Shown here in pieces: positions 16,092-25,272 of a stretch of DNA of 64,000 bases; the stretch's first letter is position 1, and every line of letters starts with the position of its first letter. A program made the position numbers and the translations under genes. Source of the stretch: Planotetraspora mira (lineage in GTDB: Bacteria > Actinomycetota > Actinomycetes > Streptosporangiales > Streptosporangiaceae); the NCBI RefSeq assembly GCF_016863275.1, contig NZ_BOOO01000016.1, positions 186,001-250,000 of the forward strand, read 5' to 3'. The notes below the pieces were generated by a model. That model saw only the letters and a program-made list of their open reading frames with translations, did no database searches and was not told the DNA's origin.

Positions 16092-17591
16092 ATGGCTACT
16101 CTCACTTCTCGCTGGTGGGCGCTCGGCGCGCTCGTGCTCAGCGTGCTGGTCATCGGACTCGACGCGACCGTCCTCAATGTGGCCCTCCCCACGCTCGCCG
16201 CCGATCTCGGCGCGAGCACCGGCGACCTGCAATGGATCGTCGACGCGTACATGGTGCCGTTCGCGGCCCTGATGCTCCCCGCGGGCGCGTTCGGCGACCG
16301 GTTCGGCCGAAAGCGCCTGCTCCTGGGTGGCCTCGCCGCCTTCGGCGTCGCCTCGGTGATCGCGACGACGGCCGACGGCACGGGCGCCCTGATCGCCTCG
16401 CGTGCGCTCATGGGGGCGGGCGCCGCAGTGATCATGCCGCTGTCCACGTCGATGCTGCCGGTGCTCTTTCCCCCGGCGGAGCGCGGCCGGGCCATCGCGG
16501 CCTTCACCGCGGCGATGGCCCTCGGCCTGCCTCTCGGGCCGATCGTGGGCGGCTACCTGCTCGATCACTTCTGGTGGGGCTCGATCTTCCTGATCAACAT
16601 CCCCATCGTGATCGTCGCCTTCGTGGCGGCGGCCGTGCTGGTCCCCGAGTCGCGCGATCCCTCGGCCCCCCGGCTGGACGTCTGGGGAAGCCTGCTGTCC
16701 GTGTCCGGTCTGGGCGCGCTCGTGTACGGAATCATCCAGGCGCCCGCGGACGGCTGGGGCGACGCCGGGGTGGTGACCGCGCTCGCGGCGGGGGTCGTCC
16801 TTCTCGGGACCTTCGTCCTGGTGGAGACCCGCACGCGTCAGCCCATGATCGACCTCGGGCTGTTCCGCAACCGCGTGTTCATCTGGGGCGCGATCGGTGC
16901 GACCTTCATCAGCCTCGGCATGACGGGCGTCCTGTTCGTCGTCCCGCAGGATCTGCAGGCCGTGCTCGGGCACGACGCCTTCGGCACCGGACTCCGCGTG
17001 CTTCCCATGGTCGCCGGGCTCATGGCCGGCGGCCTGGCCGGTGAGCGGCTGATGCGGAGGTTCGGACTCCGGGCGATGATGGCCGCCGGCCTGATGGTGC
17101 TGACCGCGGGCTTCGGTCTGGGCGCGATGACCGAGGTGACGACGGGCTACGGCTACATCGCCTTCTGGCTGTCCGTCGTCGGCGTGGGCGTGGGGCTCGC
17201 CATGGTCCCCGCCATGGACGGCGTGCTGGCCACGCTGCCCGAGGAGCGCTCAGGCTCCGGATCGGCGACGTTGCAGACCATGCGCCAGGTCGGCGGCACA
17301 CTGGGCGTGGCCGTGCTCGGGAGCCTGCTGTCGGCGGCCTACGTGGGCGGCCTCCCGGCCGGAGCCCCCGAGGCGGCGAAGGACTCGATCACCGGCGCCC
17401 TGGCCGTCGGCGACGGCGTCCTCCTGCGGGCCGCCAGGGAGGCGTTCGTCGGCGGGATGGACCAGGTCCTGCTCGCCTGCGGGCTGACGGCGCTGGTGGC
17501 CGCGGTCCTCATGGCGATCTTCCTGCCGCGCCGTAATCCGAAGGCCGGTGAGACGGCAGAATCGGAGCATGAGCTCACCGTCGCGCGTTGA
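16092..17591 (+). CDS. MFS drug exporter, DHA2 (14-TM) type
   Basis: Protein of 499 residues. The start shows the DHA2 signature VIGLDATVLNVALPTLAADL, then GDRFGRKRLLL (motif A) and GLPLGPIVGG (motif C). Hydrophobic segments are spaced for about 14 helices. Such proteins are proton-driven exporters of cationic dyes, antibiotics or the host's own metabolites. The operator palindrome abuts the ATG and there is no clear ribosome site, so the mRNA is probably leaderless or nearly so. The gene overlaps the TetR gene by 23 bases, consistent with a self-regulated efflux cassette. Confidence 0.88.
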   Translation: MATLTSRWWALGALVLSVLVIGLDATVLNVALPTLAADLGASTGDLQWIVDAYMVPFAALMLPAGAFGDRFGRKRLLLGGLAAFGVASVIATTADGTGALIASRALMGAGAAVIMPLSTSMLPVLFPPAERGRAIAAFTAAMALGLPLGPIVGGYLLDHFWWGSIFLINIPIVIVAFVAAAVLVPESRDPSAPRLDVWGSLLSVSGLGALVYGIIQAPADGWGDAGVVTALAAGVVLLGTFVLVETRTRQPMIDLGLFRNRVFIWGAIGATFISLGMTGVLFVVPQDLQAVLGHDAFGTGLRVLPMVAGLMAGGLAGERLMRRFGLRAMMAAGLMVLTAGFGLGAMTEVTTGYGYIAFWLSVVGVGVGLAMVPAMDGVLATLPEERSGSGSATLQTMRQVGGTLGVAVLGSLLSAAYVGGLPAGAPEAAKDSITGALAVGDGVLLRAAREAFVGGMDQVLLACGLTALVAAVLMAIFLPRRNPKAGETAESEHELTVAR

Positions 17592-18201
17592 TCGGAACCC
17601 GGACTCTTCGGAAAGCGTGGCCACGAGCCTTCGTGAGCGGAAGAAGGCCAAGACCCGGCGGACGATCCAGGAGCAGGCTCTGCGGCTGTTCGCCGAGCGC
17701 GGTTACGAGGCCACGACGGTCGAGCAGATCGCGGAGGCGGCCGAGATCTCCCCGAGCACGTTCTTCCGTTACTTCCCCACCAAGGAGGACGTGGTCATCC
17801 AGGACGACTACGACCCCCTGCTCATCGCCGCGATCGTCCGGCAGCCGGCGGACCTGTCTCCGCTGCCGGCGGTCCGGGCCGCGTTCCGGACGGCCCTCGA
17901 CGAGCTCTCGCCGGAGGAGCTGGAGCAGACCCTCTTCCGGCTCAAGCTGTCCCTCAGCGTTCCCGCGGTGCGCGTGCGGACGGCGGAAGGCCTGTTCTCC
18001 ACCATCGACGGCCTCGCGCAGGCCGTCGCCGAGCGGTCCGGCGCCGATCAGGACAGCCCCGCCGTACGGACCTTCGTGGGGGCCGTCATGGGGGCGATGT
18101 TGCCCGCGATCTTCTCCTGGGTCGAGCAGGAGGGCGCCACATCGCTGCCAGACCTCATCGACGAGTCCCTCGGCTATCTCGAGGCGGGGCTCCCGATCTG
18201 A
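17569..18201 (+). CDS. TetR-family repressor of the adjacent MFS pump
   Basis: Protein of 210 residues. The N-terminal helix-turn-helix is typical: RTIQEQALRLFAERGYEATT, then EISPSTFFRYFPTKEDVV. The C-terminal ligand domain (ELSPEELEQTLFRLKLSLS onward) is helical. It is encoded at the end of the pump gene, and the 19-base palindrome in front of the pump is the expected operator, so ligand-released repression of both genes is likely. ATG 17569 is preferred; a start 21 bases upstream is possible. Confidence 0.85.
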   Translation: MSSPSRVDRNPDSSESVATSLRERKKAKTRRTIQEQALRLFAERGYEATTVEQIAEAAEISPSTFFRYFPTKEDVVIQDDYDPLLIAAIVRQPADLSPLPAVRAAFRTALDELSPEELEQTLFRLKLSLSVPAVRVRTAEGLFSTIDGLAQAVAERSGADQDSPAVRTFVGAVMGAMLPAIFSWVEQEGATSLPDLIDESLGYLEAGLPI

Positions 18202-18205
18202 GCCG

Positions 18206-19471
18206 TCAGCGCACGCCCCTGGCGACCGCCGGGCTCACCCGGACGACGCCCGCCAGGTTCTTCGTGTAGACCGCCTGGAACTTGACGACGTCACCCGTGT
18301 GCGGCGCCACCAGCATCTTGCCGTCGCCCCAGTAGATCGCCACGTGCGAGATGTAACCGGGGTTCGTGGGGTCGTTGCGCCAGAAGATCAGGTCGCCCGG
18401 CCGCGCCTGCGAGAGCGGGATCCGCGGCCCGGTCGCCCACTGCTGGGCCGCGACCCTCGGCATACTGACGCCCGCCTGGCCGAAGGCCCACTGCACGAGC
18501 CCCGAGCAGTCGAAGCTGTCCGGCCCCTCCGCGCCCCACACGTACGGCCGGCCCAGCTTGGCCTGCGCCGCCTGCAAAGCGACCTGGATCTGATCCGTGG
18601 ACATGAACGCCGTCGTCGGCCACGCCGTACGGCCACGCCGCTCGACGACCACCGGGTTGATGGTCGCCACCTGGCTGCCCTTGGGCAGGAGCTTCAACAG
18701 CTTGGCCCGCAGCGCCCGTGAGTCGGCCTTCGGCGCACTGACGACGAGGGCGTTCCCGGTGGGGATGCCCAGCGACCTGGCGGTCTGCCGGGACACGACG
18801 GCCGAGATCGATCCCATCCCCACGGTGGCGTAGGCCCCGACCCGTAACTGGCGGCCGCCTCCGTCTACCGTGGAGCCGAGCTTGAGGCCGCCGTCCTGAC
18901 CGAGGTCGAACGAGACGGCCATGTCACCGGCGGCGATGTTGGCCCAGAGCGCGTCCGACTCGGCGGTCGACTTCGGCGCGTACGGCCGGAACGTCGAGGG
19001 GTCGACGCCCATGGTCTGGACCCGCTTGCCGTCCATCCGCACCTCGGCGGCGTCGACGACCTCGGTGCCGGTCACGCCCTTCTGGTCACGCACCTCCGCC
19101 ACGTCCTCCGGCGGAAGGGGCTGGTCGGCCACCACGAGCAGGTGTGCTCGGATCGGCTTCTTGAGCGGAGCCACCACCGGCGCCGGGGTCGCTGTGGGCC
19201 CCGCTGAGGCGGCGACGAACCCGCCCGGATCCCGAACGGGCTGCGTCTGCTGCCGGAAGGCCGCCTTGTCGGGCTCCCTGCCGGTCAGTTCGGCCAGGAC
19301 CACGACGTCCAGGATCAGCACGGAGGCCAGCAGCGCGGCGATGAACGGCACCGTCCTGCGCAGGTTCTGGATCCGGCGACGAGGGTCCCGCCGGGGCATC
19401 CGGGGACGGAAGGCGAGGTCCTGACGGACCTCGGAAACGACCTTGGTGAGCCGCGCTCGACCATCGAGCAC
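18206..19471 (-). CDS. NlpC/P60 peptidoglycan hydrolase, membrane-anchored
   Basis: Protein of 421 residues. A basic cytoplasmic head is followed by one membrane helix (VPFIAALLASVLILDVVVLA), a long extracellular region and a C-terminal NlpC/P60 domain. The catalytic Cys is in SFDCSGLVQWAF, the His in YISHVAIYWG and the third residue in LVAPHTGD. It should cut gamma-D-Glu-meso-Dap bonds in stem peptides. GTG 19471 is preceded by AGGGGTGAG; an upstream ATG at 19507 is less likely. The gene stands alone behind the greA terminator and converges with the TetR gene. Confidence 0.88.
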   Translation of the reverse strand: MLDGRARLTKVVSEVRQDLAFRPRMPRRDPRRRIQNLRRTVPFIAALLASVLILDVVVLAELTGREPDKAAFRQQTQPVRDPGGFVAASAGPTATPAPVVAPLKKPIRAHLLVVADQPLPPEDVAEVRDQKGVTGTEVVDAAEVRMDGKRVQTMGVDPSTFRPYAPKSTAESDALWANIAAGDMAVSFDLGQDGGLKLGSTVDGGGRQLRVGAYATVGMGSISAVVSRQTARSLGIPTGNALVVSAPKADSRALRAKLLKLLPKGSQVATINPVVVERRGRTAWPTTAFMSTDQIQVALQAAQAKLGRPYVWGAEGPDSFDCSGLVQWAFGQAGVSMPRVAAQQWATGPRIPLSQARPGDLIFWRNDPTNPGYISHVAIYWGDGKMLVAPHTGDVVKFQAVYTKNLAGVVRVSPAVARGVR

Positions 19472-19525
19472 GATCTCACCCCTTTCGGCATTAAAGGCCC
19501 GGTCCATCCCCGAGCCTGCCGTACA

Positions 19526-19564
19526 GCCGGGAATCTCGCAATCCTTTACCGCGAGACTCCCGGC
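19526..19564 (-). terminator. Hairpin terminator after greA
   Basis: Arms GCCGGGAATCTCGC and GCGAGACTCCCGGC (13 of 14 bases paired, one internal mismatch) around an 11-base loop, 27 bases past the greA stop. There is no long T-run, as is common for GC-rich actinobacterial terminators. Confidence 0.65.
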
Positions 19565-19590
19565 ATGTGGGTGAGACGTTCTCTACGGCC

Positions 19591-20091
19591 CTAGTTGCCG
19601 ATGTAGGGCACGGCCTCGAGGATCTCCACAGTGTTCTGCCGGCCGTTCGGCAGGGTGTAGCTGGCCTTCTCGCCGATCTTCTTGCCGTTGATGGCGGCCC
19701 CGAGGGGGGACTTCGGCGAGTACACGTCGATGGGTGCGCCGCTCTCCTCGCGGGAGGCCAGGAGGAAGGTGACCTCCTCTTCGTCGCCGGCGAAACGCAC
19801 CGTCACGGTCATGCCGGGACCGACGACACCCTCGGCGCGGGGAGCCTCGCCGACCTTCGCGCTGTCGAGGATCTGACGGAGGTGGAAGATTCGGGCCTCC
19901 ATCTTGCCCTGCTCGTCCTTGGCGGCGTGGTAGCCGCCGTTCTCCTTGAGGTCGCCCTCTTCCCGGGCGGCTTCGATCTTCTTGGCGATGTCGGTGCGAC
20001 CCGGGCCAGAAAGGTACTCGTACTCCTCCTTGAGGCGGTCGTACGCCTCCTGCGTCAGCCAGGTGACGTTCTCGTTCTGGGAGACGGCCAC
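19591..20091 (-). CDS. greA: Transcription elongation factor GreA
   Basis: Protein of 166 residues, normal length. The N-terminal coiled coil (TDIAKKIEAAREEGDLKENG with the acidic tip DLKEN) and the C-terminal FKBP-like domain (SPKSPLGAAINGKKIGE) are complete. It enters the RNA polymerase secondary channel and stimulates cleavage of backtracked RNA. GTG 20091 follows GGAG at 6 bases. It lies next to the DUF4307 gene as in mycobacteria (Rv1080c-Rv1081c). Confidence 0.96.
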   Translation of the reverse strand: MAVSQNENVTWLTQEAYDRLKEEYEYLSGPGRTDIAKKIEAAREEGDLKENGGYHAAKDEQGKMEARIFHLRQILDSAKVGEAPRAEGVVGPGMTVTVRFAGDEEEVTFLLASREESGAPIDVYSPKSPLGAAINGKKIGEKASYTLPNGRQNTVEILEAVPYIGN

Positions 20092-20166
20092 GGGTTCTCC
20101 TTGTTCCAGTAAGTGACTCGGAAGGCTAGGAAGTTAACGCCTTCGAACGCTTCCCCAAAGAATCCA

Positions 20167-20604
20167 CTATACGAGATTGCAGTACTGGACGTGGACTGCC
20201 GTGGCCTGGGCAGTGGTCTTCAGTGTCTCGGTGAAAGCGATGTCCGATTCGCCGCGCGGGACGTCGATCTCGCGGCTGCCGACCTCGACGTGCTGGGTGT
20301 CGACCGCGCGCAACCGGCAGGTCGCCGCACGGTCCGCGGGCTTGTGCACGGAGAAGGTGATCCGCGCGGACGCCGGGGCGCTCGCGTCGAAGGTGATGAC
20401 CTCGGCGCTCACCTCCGGATTGCCCTTGAACGCCACCATGACGTATCCCCAGCCTCCGGCCATCAGGGCGACGACGGCGCCGATGACGACGTACGCCAGG
20501 AACCGCCGGGGCGTGGCCGGGCGGGGCTGGAACTCGTCCGGCGTGCCGAGGATGGGTCCGGGCACCTGACCCTCCGGGCCGCTGGCGGCCTCGTCGCTCG
20601 GCAT
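20167..20604 (-). CDS. DUF4307 membrane protein
   Basis: Protein of 145 residues. A Pro-rich cytoplasmic N-terminus is followed by a membrane helix (FLAYVVIGAVVALMAGGWGYVMV) and an extracellular beta-rich domain. Two conserved Cys lie in ATCRLRAVD and VQYCNL, which may form a disulfide. It corresponds to the Rv1081c position between greA and mca; its role is unknown. ATG 20604 is preceded by GGGGGAG; longer readings into the mca promoter have no support. It is divergent from mca. Confidence 0.85.
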   Translation of the reverse strand: MPSDEAASGPEGQVPGPILGTPDEFQPRPATPRRFLAYVVIGAVVALMAGGWGYVMVAFKGNPEVSAEVITFDASAPASARITFSVHKPADRAATCRLRAVDTQHVEVGSREIDVPRGESDIAFTETLKTTAQATAVHVQYCNLV

Positions 20605-20753
20605 GGCGGAATCTCCCCCTGGTCTTTCGGCGTTGTGCGAATCAATTGTCCCTGGAGGGTTGTTCGGGGTCGCGGCCGGGCGGCGAATCCGAAGCACCCG
20701 GCCAATTAGAAGCTAACCTCTCCTGGGAGCTACCAGGACACTTGAGGAGAGCC

Positions 20754-21635
20754 GTGAGTGCACCGCTGAGGCTGATGGCCGTTCACGCGCACCCAGACGA
20801 CGAGTCGAGCAAGGGCGCGGCCACGATGGCCCGCTACGTCGCCGAGGGCGTGGAGGTGCTTGTGATCACCTGCACGGGCGGCGAACGAGGGTCGATCCTC
20901 AATCCGAAGATGGACCGCCCGGAGATCCTTGAGAACATGGGCGAGGTGCGCCGTCTGGAGATGGCCGCCGCCCGGGAGATCCTCGGCGTCGAGCAGAGTT
21001 TCCTCGGCTTCGTCGACTCGGGCCTCCCCGAGGACGAGAACGAGCCGCTTCCTGAGGGATGCTTCGCGCTCCAGCCGCTCGACGTGGCATCGCGGCCGCT
21101 CGTGGCGGCGATCCGCGAGTTCCGTCCGCATGTGATCTTGACGTATGACGACAACGGCGGCTACCCGCACCCCGACCACATCATGACCAACCGGGTGTCG
21201 GTGGAGGCGTTCGAGGCCGCCGGCGATCCGGACCGCTACCCCGGCACCGGGGAGCCGTGGCAGCCGCTGAAGCTCTACTACCACATGGGCTTCACCAAGG
21301 AGCGGTTCGAGGCGCTGCACGCGATCATGAACGAGCGCGGGATGGGCTCGCCGTACGCCGACTGGATCTCGCGCTGGGAGGACCGCCCGCAGAAGTGGGA
21401 CATCACCACCCGGGTGCCGTGCGCCGACTACTTCGAGACGCGTGACCGCGCCCTGATGGCGCACGCGACGCAGGTCGACCCCGACGGGTTCTGGTTCGTG
21501 TGCCCGATCGACATCCAGCAGGAGGCCTGGCCGACCGAGGACTACCACCTGGCCCGCTCGCTGGTGGACACCTCGCTCCCCGAGGACGACCTGTTCACGG
21601 GGATCCACGCGGGGGTCTCCCCTGCCTGCTCGTAA
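20754..21635 (+). CDS. mca: Mycothiol S-conjugate amidase
   Basis: Protein of 293 residues of the LmbE/PIG-L fold. The zinc-site motif HAHPDDESSKGA and the second ligand region YPHPDHIMTN are intact. Mca hydrolyses mycothiol conjugates of toxins and antibiotics to mercapturic acids and glucosaminyl inositol, so this host uses mycothiol. GTG 20754 sits behind GAGGAGAGCC. It is the first gene of a small operon with a 57-residue membrane protein and a GNAT protein, the same order as Rv1082-Rv1083. Confidence 0.95.
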   Translation: MSAPLRLMAVHAHPDDESSKGAATMARYVAEGVEVLVITCTGGERGSILNPKMDRPEILENMGEVRRLEMAAAREILGVEQSFLGFVDSGLPEDENEPLPEGCFALQPLDVASRPLVAAIREFRPHVILTYDDNGGYPHPDHIMTNRVSVEAFEAAGDPDRYPGTGEPWQPLKLYYHMGFTKERFEALHAIMNERGMGSPYADWISRWEDRPQKWDITTRVPCADYFETRDRALMAHATQVDPDGFWFVCPIDIQQEAWPTEDYHLARSLVDTSLPEDDLFTGIHAGVSPACS

Positions 21636-21644
21636 GCTGGAGCC

Positions 21645-21818
21645 GTGAACGTCACACCCGACTACACCAACGTCGGCCCCGGGATCCTCGCCTTCATGGT
21701 CGTCGCCGCCATCGGCGTCGCCCTGTTCTTCCTCATCAAGTCGATGAACAGGAAGTTCGCCAAGATCAACGGCCCCGACGACCGGCTCGAGAACCGCCAG
21801 GACGGGGGAGACGAGTGA
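21645..21818 (+). CDS. Small single-pass membrane protein downstream of mca (Rv1083-like)
   Basis: Protein of 57 residues from GTG 21645. A central helix (ILAFMVVAAIGVALFFLIKS) is followed by a charged tail (MNRKFAKING). Gene order after mca and the size match the small membrane protein found there in other actinomycetes. Its stop overlaps the GTG of the next gene. The function is unknown. Confidence 0.75.
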   Translation: MNVTPDYTNVGPGILAFMVVAAIGVALFFLIKSMNRKFAKINGPDDRLENRQDGGDE

Positions 21819-22123
21819 CCGAGGTCGTGGACGACGCCGAAAAGGCGCGCTACGAGATCCTGGTCGACGGCCAGGTCGCCGGATTCGCGGAATACCGGCG
21901 CCGACCTGGCAAGATCGTCTTCACTCATACGGTGATCCGCGACGAGTTCGAGGGCAAGGGACTCGGCGGCAAGCTCGTGTCCGCCGCGCTCGACCAGGCT
22001 CGGGAGGCGGGTCTGAAGGTCGTGCCCATCTGCCCGTTCGTGGCCGGCTACATCGGGCGTCACCCCGAGTATCTCGACCTCGTCGACGACGCCTACCGCG
22101 AGACCGTCAAGTCGGCGGACTGA
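21815..22123 (+). CDS. GNAT-type N-acetyltransferase, short
   Basis: Protein of 102 residues of the compact YjdJ/GNAT subgroup: a beta-hairpin start (RYEILVDGQVAGFAEYRRR), the acetyl-CoA loop DEFEGKGLGGKLV and the C-terminal VVPICPFVAGYIGRHPEY. The substrate is unknown; this subgroup is usually too small for protein substrates to be guessed. GTG 21815 follows GGGGGAG and overlaps the stop of the upstream gene, so it is coupled to the mca operon. Confidence 0.85.
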   Translation: MTEVVDDAEKARYEILVDGQVAGFAEYRRRPGKIVFTHTVIRDEFEGKGLGGKLVSAALDQAREAGLKVVPICPFVAGYIGRHPEYLDLVDDAYRETVKSAD

Positions 22124-22134
22124 CCTGCCTCAGG

Positions 22135-23283
22135 TCACTCCGCCGACCAGGCCCGCTCCAGCGCCTTGGGCAGCCCCCACCAGCCCAGCGGCGTGAGCAC
22201 CTCCGCCTTGTCCACGATGCCGAGGTGAGCCCACAGCGGCGTCACGGCCGTGAAGAGCATCTCGGTGGCCTCGAGGTCCTCCGGGTCGTCGGGCTCGACG
22301 TCGATGTCCTCCGAGTCGGCGATGAACCGGGCGATCCGCTCCGGTGAGGCGAGCACTCCCGGGCCGTACCGGGCCAGGGTGATCACCACCGCCAGCCAGT
22401 CCGCGTGGTGGATCGCGCACAGGGAGGCCAGGATCGAGTCCTCGTGGCTCAGCTCCCCCTCCATGTCGAAGAAGCGGGCCGCGTCCTCCTCGTCGGGGAG
22501 ATCGGAGATCGGGGCGGCGATCCCGGCCGCGACGGCGAGCCACAGATCCTCGTCGCGCTCGGGCAGAAGGCCCTCCTCGAGACCCGCGCAGGCCCGCAGG
22601 ATGTTGCCGGGATAGCCCTGCTGGGTCAGCGTGACGCGCAACCGCCCGGCGGCGGACCGGAGGTCATGTGTGGGGAGCGGAGGTTCGGGCAGGTCCTCGA
22701 GCACGCGGCGCAACTCGCTGAGCGCGAACGCCTCCTCCTCGTCCCACGCGGCGAACAACTCCTGGTCCTGCTCGTCGCTGACCACGACGTTCGGAACCCG
22801 CCCGTCGGGCAGAGGCGTCGTGAGCCAGCGCTCCTGCAACTCCTCGTAGGCGTGGCGCGCGTCCTGGTCCGCGGAGGCCAGCGCGTCGGCGTCGATCTCG
22901 CCGGCGTCCACCCGCTCCTCCAGGAACGCCACCATGCGCTCGTACATCTCGGTGGCGATGGGGCCGCGCTCGCTCTCCTCCGGCCACACGAAGTAACTGC
23001 GAGTGAGCAGGATCGGCTCGGTCCCGCTGGACTCCAGCCAGCGCTGGACGTCCCCCACCGTGGCCGCTCCGGACTCGATCCTGGACAGGATCGCCCTGGC
23101 CGAGTCCCAGAAGACGACGGAGAGCGGGTTGCCCGCCGCCAGCAGCTCCTTGCGCAGGTCGGACAGGGAGACCAGGGCCTGCCCCGAGGGCACGGCCAGT
23201 AGCACGCGGGCCACGTCGCGCCGCGTCAGCGCCGCCGCCTGCCGCCCCGAATGCCTGACAGCGAAGTCCAGATCCAAGCTCAC
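22135..23283 (-). CDS. Hypothetical protein, acidic, 382 residues
   Basis: I do not recognise this family. The protein is soluble, acidic (runs such as DEQDQELFAAWDEEEAFAL and DSEDIDVEPDDPEDLE) and helical, without signal peptide or membrane segment. Conserved-looking aromatic patches are LLTRSYFVWPEESERG near the middle of the first half and ITLARYGPGVL and TPLGWWGLPKALERAW near the end. The start is taken as GTG 23283 on coding length; no good ribosome site precedes it. It converges with the GNAT gene (11-base gap) and is probably a single-gene unit. Confidence 0.65.
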   Translation of the reverse strand: MSLDLDFAVRHSGRQAAALTRRDVARVLLAVPSGQALVSLSDLRKELLAAGNPLSVVFWDSARAILSRIESGAATVGDVQRWLESSGTEPILLTRSYFVWPEESERGPIATEMYERMVAFLEERVDAGEIDADALASADQDARHAYEELQERWLTTPLPDGRVPNVVVSDEQDQELFAAWDEEEAFALSELRRVLEDLPEPPLPTHDLRSAAGRLRVTLTQQGYPGNILRACAGLEEGLLPERDEDLWLAVAAGIAAPISDLPDEEDAARFFDMEGELSHEDSILASLCAIHHADWLAVVITLARYGPGVLASPERIARFIADSEDIDVEPDDPEDLEATEMLFTAVTPLWAHLGIVDKAEVLTPLGWWGLPKALERAWSAE

Positions 23284-23475
23284 GCCCCGTGAGCCTACGC
23301 TGGACGGGGCCGGAACACATCCCCGCCGCGTTCGTGGCGGTTCCTTGCCCTAGTAACGGAATGATCTGCTCGTTGTTTTCCCTGGCCACGAGGGTGCCGC
23401 CCGCCCGGGCACGTCGCGGACGCTCACCAGCCAGAGGAGGCGGCCCGAGGACGCGACGGGTGAGACGAACACCGG

Positions 23476-25272
23476 TCAGGGGGCGTCGGCGGGCGGGCGT
23501 CGCATCGGAAGCCGCAACGTGAACGTCGACCCCTCTCCGAGGGTGCTGGTGACAGTGACCGTCCCCCCGTGCGCCTCCGCGATCTGCCGGACGATGGCGA
23601 GTCCCAGCCCGCTTCCCCCGGTCTCCCGCGACCGTGACCGGTCGGCACGCCAGAATCGGTCGAAGACGTGCGGCAGGTGCTCGGCGGCGATGCCGTTCCC
23701 GGTGTCGGCGACGCCGATCTCGACGTGTCCGTCGCTGGCACGGCCGTACACGGTGACGTGGCCGTCCTCGGGGGTGTGCCGCACAGCGTTGGAAACCAGG
23801 TTGCCGACGGCCTGCCTCAGCCGCATCGGGTCGGCGACCAGTTCGGGGTCGCCGTCGGTACGGGTGGCCAGCGTGACACCGGCCGACTCGGCGCTTCCGC
23901 CGTGCGCGGTGACGACGTGGTCGAGCAGGTCGGCGACGCGGATCCGTTCCGGGTGCAGCGTCAGCCCGTCCGCGTCGGCGACGGCGAGGTCCTGCAGGTC
24001 GTCGATGATGTCCTGCAACTGACGAGCCTCGCGCAGCAAGGTGGCGGCCAGCGCCGGGTCCGAGGCGGGCGTGGCCAGGCCGTCCTCGACAGCCTCCAGC
24101 CAGCTCCTGATGTTCGTGAGCGGCGTGCGGAGTTCGTGCGCGATGTCGCTGACCATGACCTTTCGCTGCGCATCGGCCCGCTCCCTGCGCTCGGTGAGGC
24201 CGGTGAGCGCCGCGGCCAGCACGCCGATCTCGTCCCGGCCGGTCACCGGCACCCGGCCGAACGTTCCGTCGGGATGTTGCGCCGCCGCGGTCAGCGCCCG
24301 CAGCGGGCGTACCAGACGGGCCGCGACGAGGGCGGTCACCGCGACCGTGACGGCCAGCACCAGGGCGGTGACACCGGTGATCCTGGCGACGTTGGCGGGA
24401 GAAAGGTTGAACCTGGTTTGTTCTGTGCCGCCGGGGCTGAGCACGAACAGCAGACCGGCCGGCGCCACGTAGGGATCCAGTTGCTCGCGCCGGGCGGCGT
24501 CGAGGCACGCCTGCACCTGGGGAATGTCGGAGCGGGCGTCGATGAGGCTGTGCTGCCGGGCGAACGAGCCCGTCAGCCCGACCGCGGGAAGGCCCTTCCG
24601 TCGCAGGCAGGCGTTGGCCAGGCCGTTCAGCTGGTTGAAGGCCCGCTGCTCGGTGGGGGTGAGCTCGGTGAGCTCCTGGGCTCCGCAGCCGCTCGTCATG
24701 GTCGTGTCCGGCGCTTTGCCGGCGACCTCGACGGTGAAACGTCCGCCCGGGCTCTCGGAGATCTGGGCGGGATACCCCTCGTACCGGATGCAGTCCCGGA
24801 TCTTGCCCGCGACGACCTTCTGCTGCCTGCGTTCTTCCGCGGTGAGCCGGTAGGGGCCGACCACGCGCGGGTCGACCCGGTCGGTCGTGCCGGGCTGCAG
24901 CGCGGGATCGGTCTCCAGTGGATCGATCACCACGGACGCCTTGTCCGGCAGCGTCCGCGGGGCGCCTGCGGACGCCGCGACGCGCGCCCTGTCCTGCGAG
25001 GCCAGGATGATCTGCCTGCCGGTCCGCCGCGCCAGATCCTCGACCACGCCCCCGACGCCGTCCCAGGACGGATGCGTGGCGGCGTATCCGACCAGGACGT
25101 CGTAGACGTAGGCGTCGTCGGTCAGGGCTCGGCCCTGTTCCTGCTGGAAGGCCCGGGTGGTGCTCTGCACGGCCAGCCACGCGGCCGCCGCGATGGAACA
25201 CCCGGCGATCAGGACGGACGTGACGACGAGCCGGAGCAACAGGCTCCGGCGCAACGGCACGTTACGCGCCAT
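23476..25272 (-). CDS. Sensor histidine kinase with Cys-motif sensor domain
   Basis: Protein of 598 residues. The first membrane helix is near 12-35, a long extracytoplasmic domain spans 36-295 and the second helix is near 298-318. HAMP, HisKA (SDIAHELRTPLT, His379) and ATPase boxes NLVSNAVRHTP, DTGNGIA and GSGLGLAIVR follow. The sensor domain has CIRYEGYP at 161 and CLRRKGLP at 222, plus Cys196 and Cys256. The divergently encoded lipoprotein has the same type of motif (CLRDEGIP, CMRSKGMK). ATG 25272 overlaps the regulator's end by 11 bases. It probably controls the adjacent transporter operon. Confidence 0.9.
   Translation of the reverse strand: MARNVPLRRSLLLRLVVTSVLIAGCSIAAAAWLAVQSTTRAFQQEQGRALTDDAYVYDVLVGYAATHPSWDGVGGVVEDLARRTGRQIILASQDRARVAASAGAPRTLPDKASVVIDPLETDPALQPGTTDRVDPRVVGPYRLTAEERRQQKVVAGKIRDCIRYEGYPAQISESPGGRFTVEVAGKAPDTTMTSGCGAQELTELTPTEQRAFNQLNGLANACLRRKGLPAVGLTGSFARQHSLIDARSDIPQVQACLDAARREQLDPYVAPAGLLFVLSPGGTEQTRFNLSPANVARITGVTALVLAVTVAVTALVAARLVRPLRALTAAAQHPDGTFGRVPVTGRDEIGVLAAALTGLTERRERADAQRKVMVSDIAHELRTPLTNIRSWLEAVEDGLATPASDPALAATLLREARQLQDIIDDLQDLAVADADGLTLHPERIRVADLLDHVVTAHGGSAESAGVTLATRTDGDPELVADPMRLRQAVGNLVSNAVRHTPEDGHVTVYGRASDGHVEIGVADTGNGIAAEHLPHVFDRFWRADRSRSRETGGSGLGLAIVRQIAEAHGGTVTVTSTLGEGSTFTLRLPMRRPPADAP

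Noticed and set aside
22664-25201. 845-residue minus-strand frame antiparallel in phase to the kinase and hypothetical gene
   Set aside because: It is an Arg/Gly-rich shadow of two well-supported genes (kinase motifs and hypothetical protein) in another frame; typical of high-GC third-position bias.
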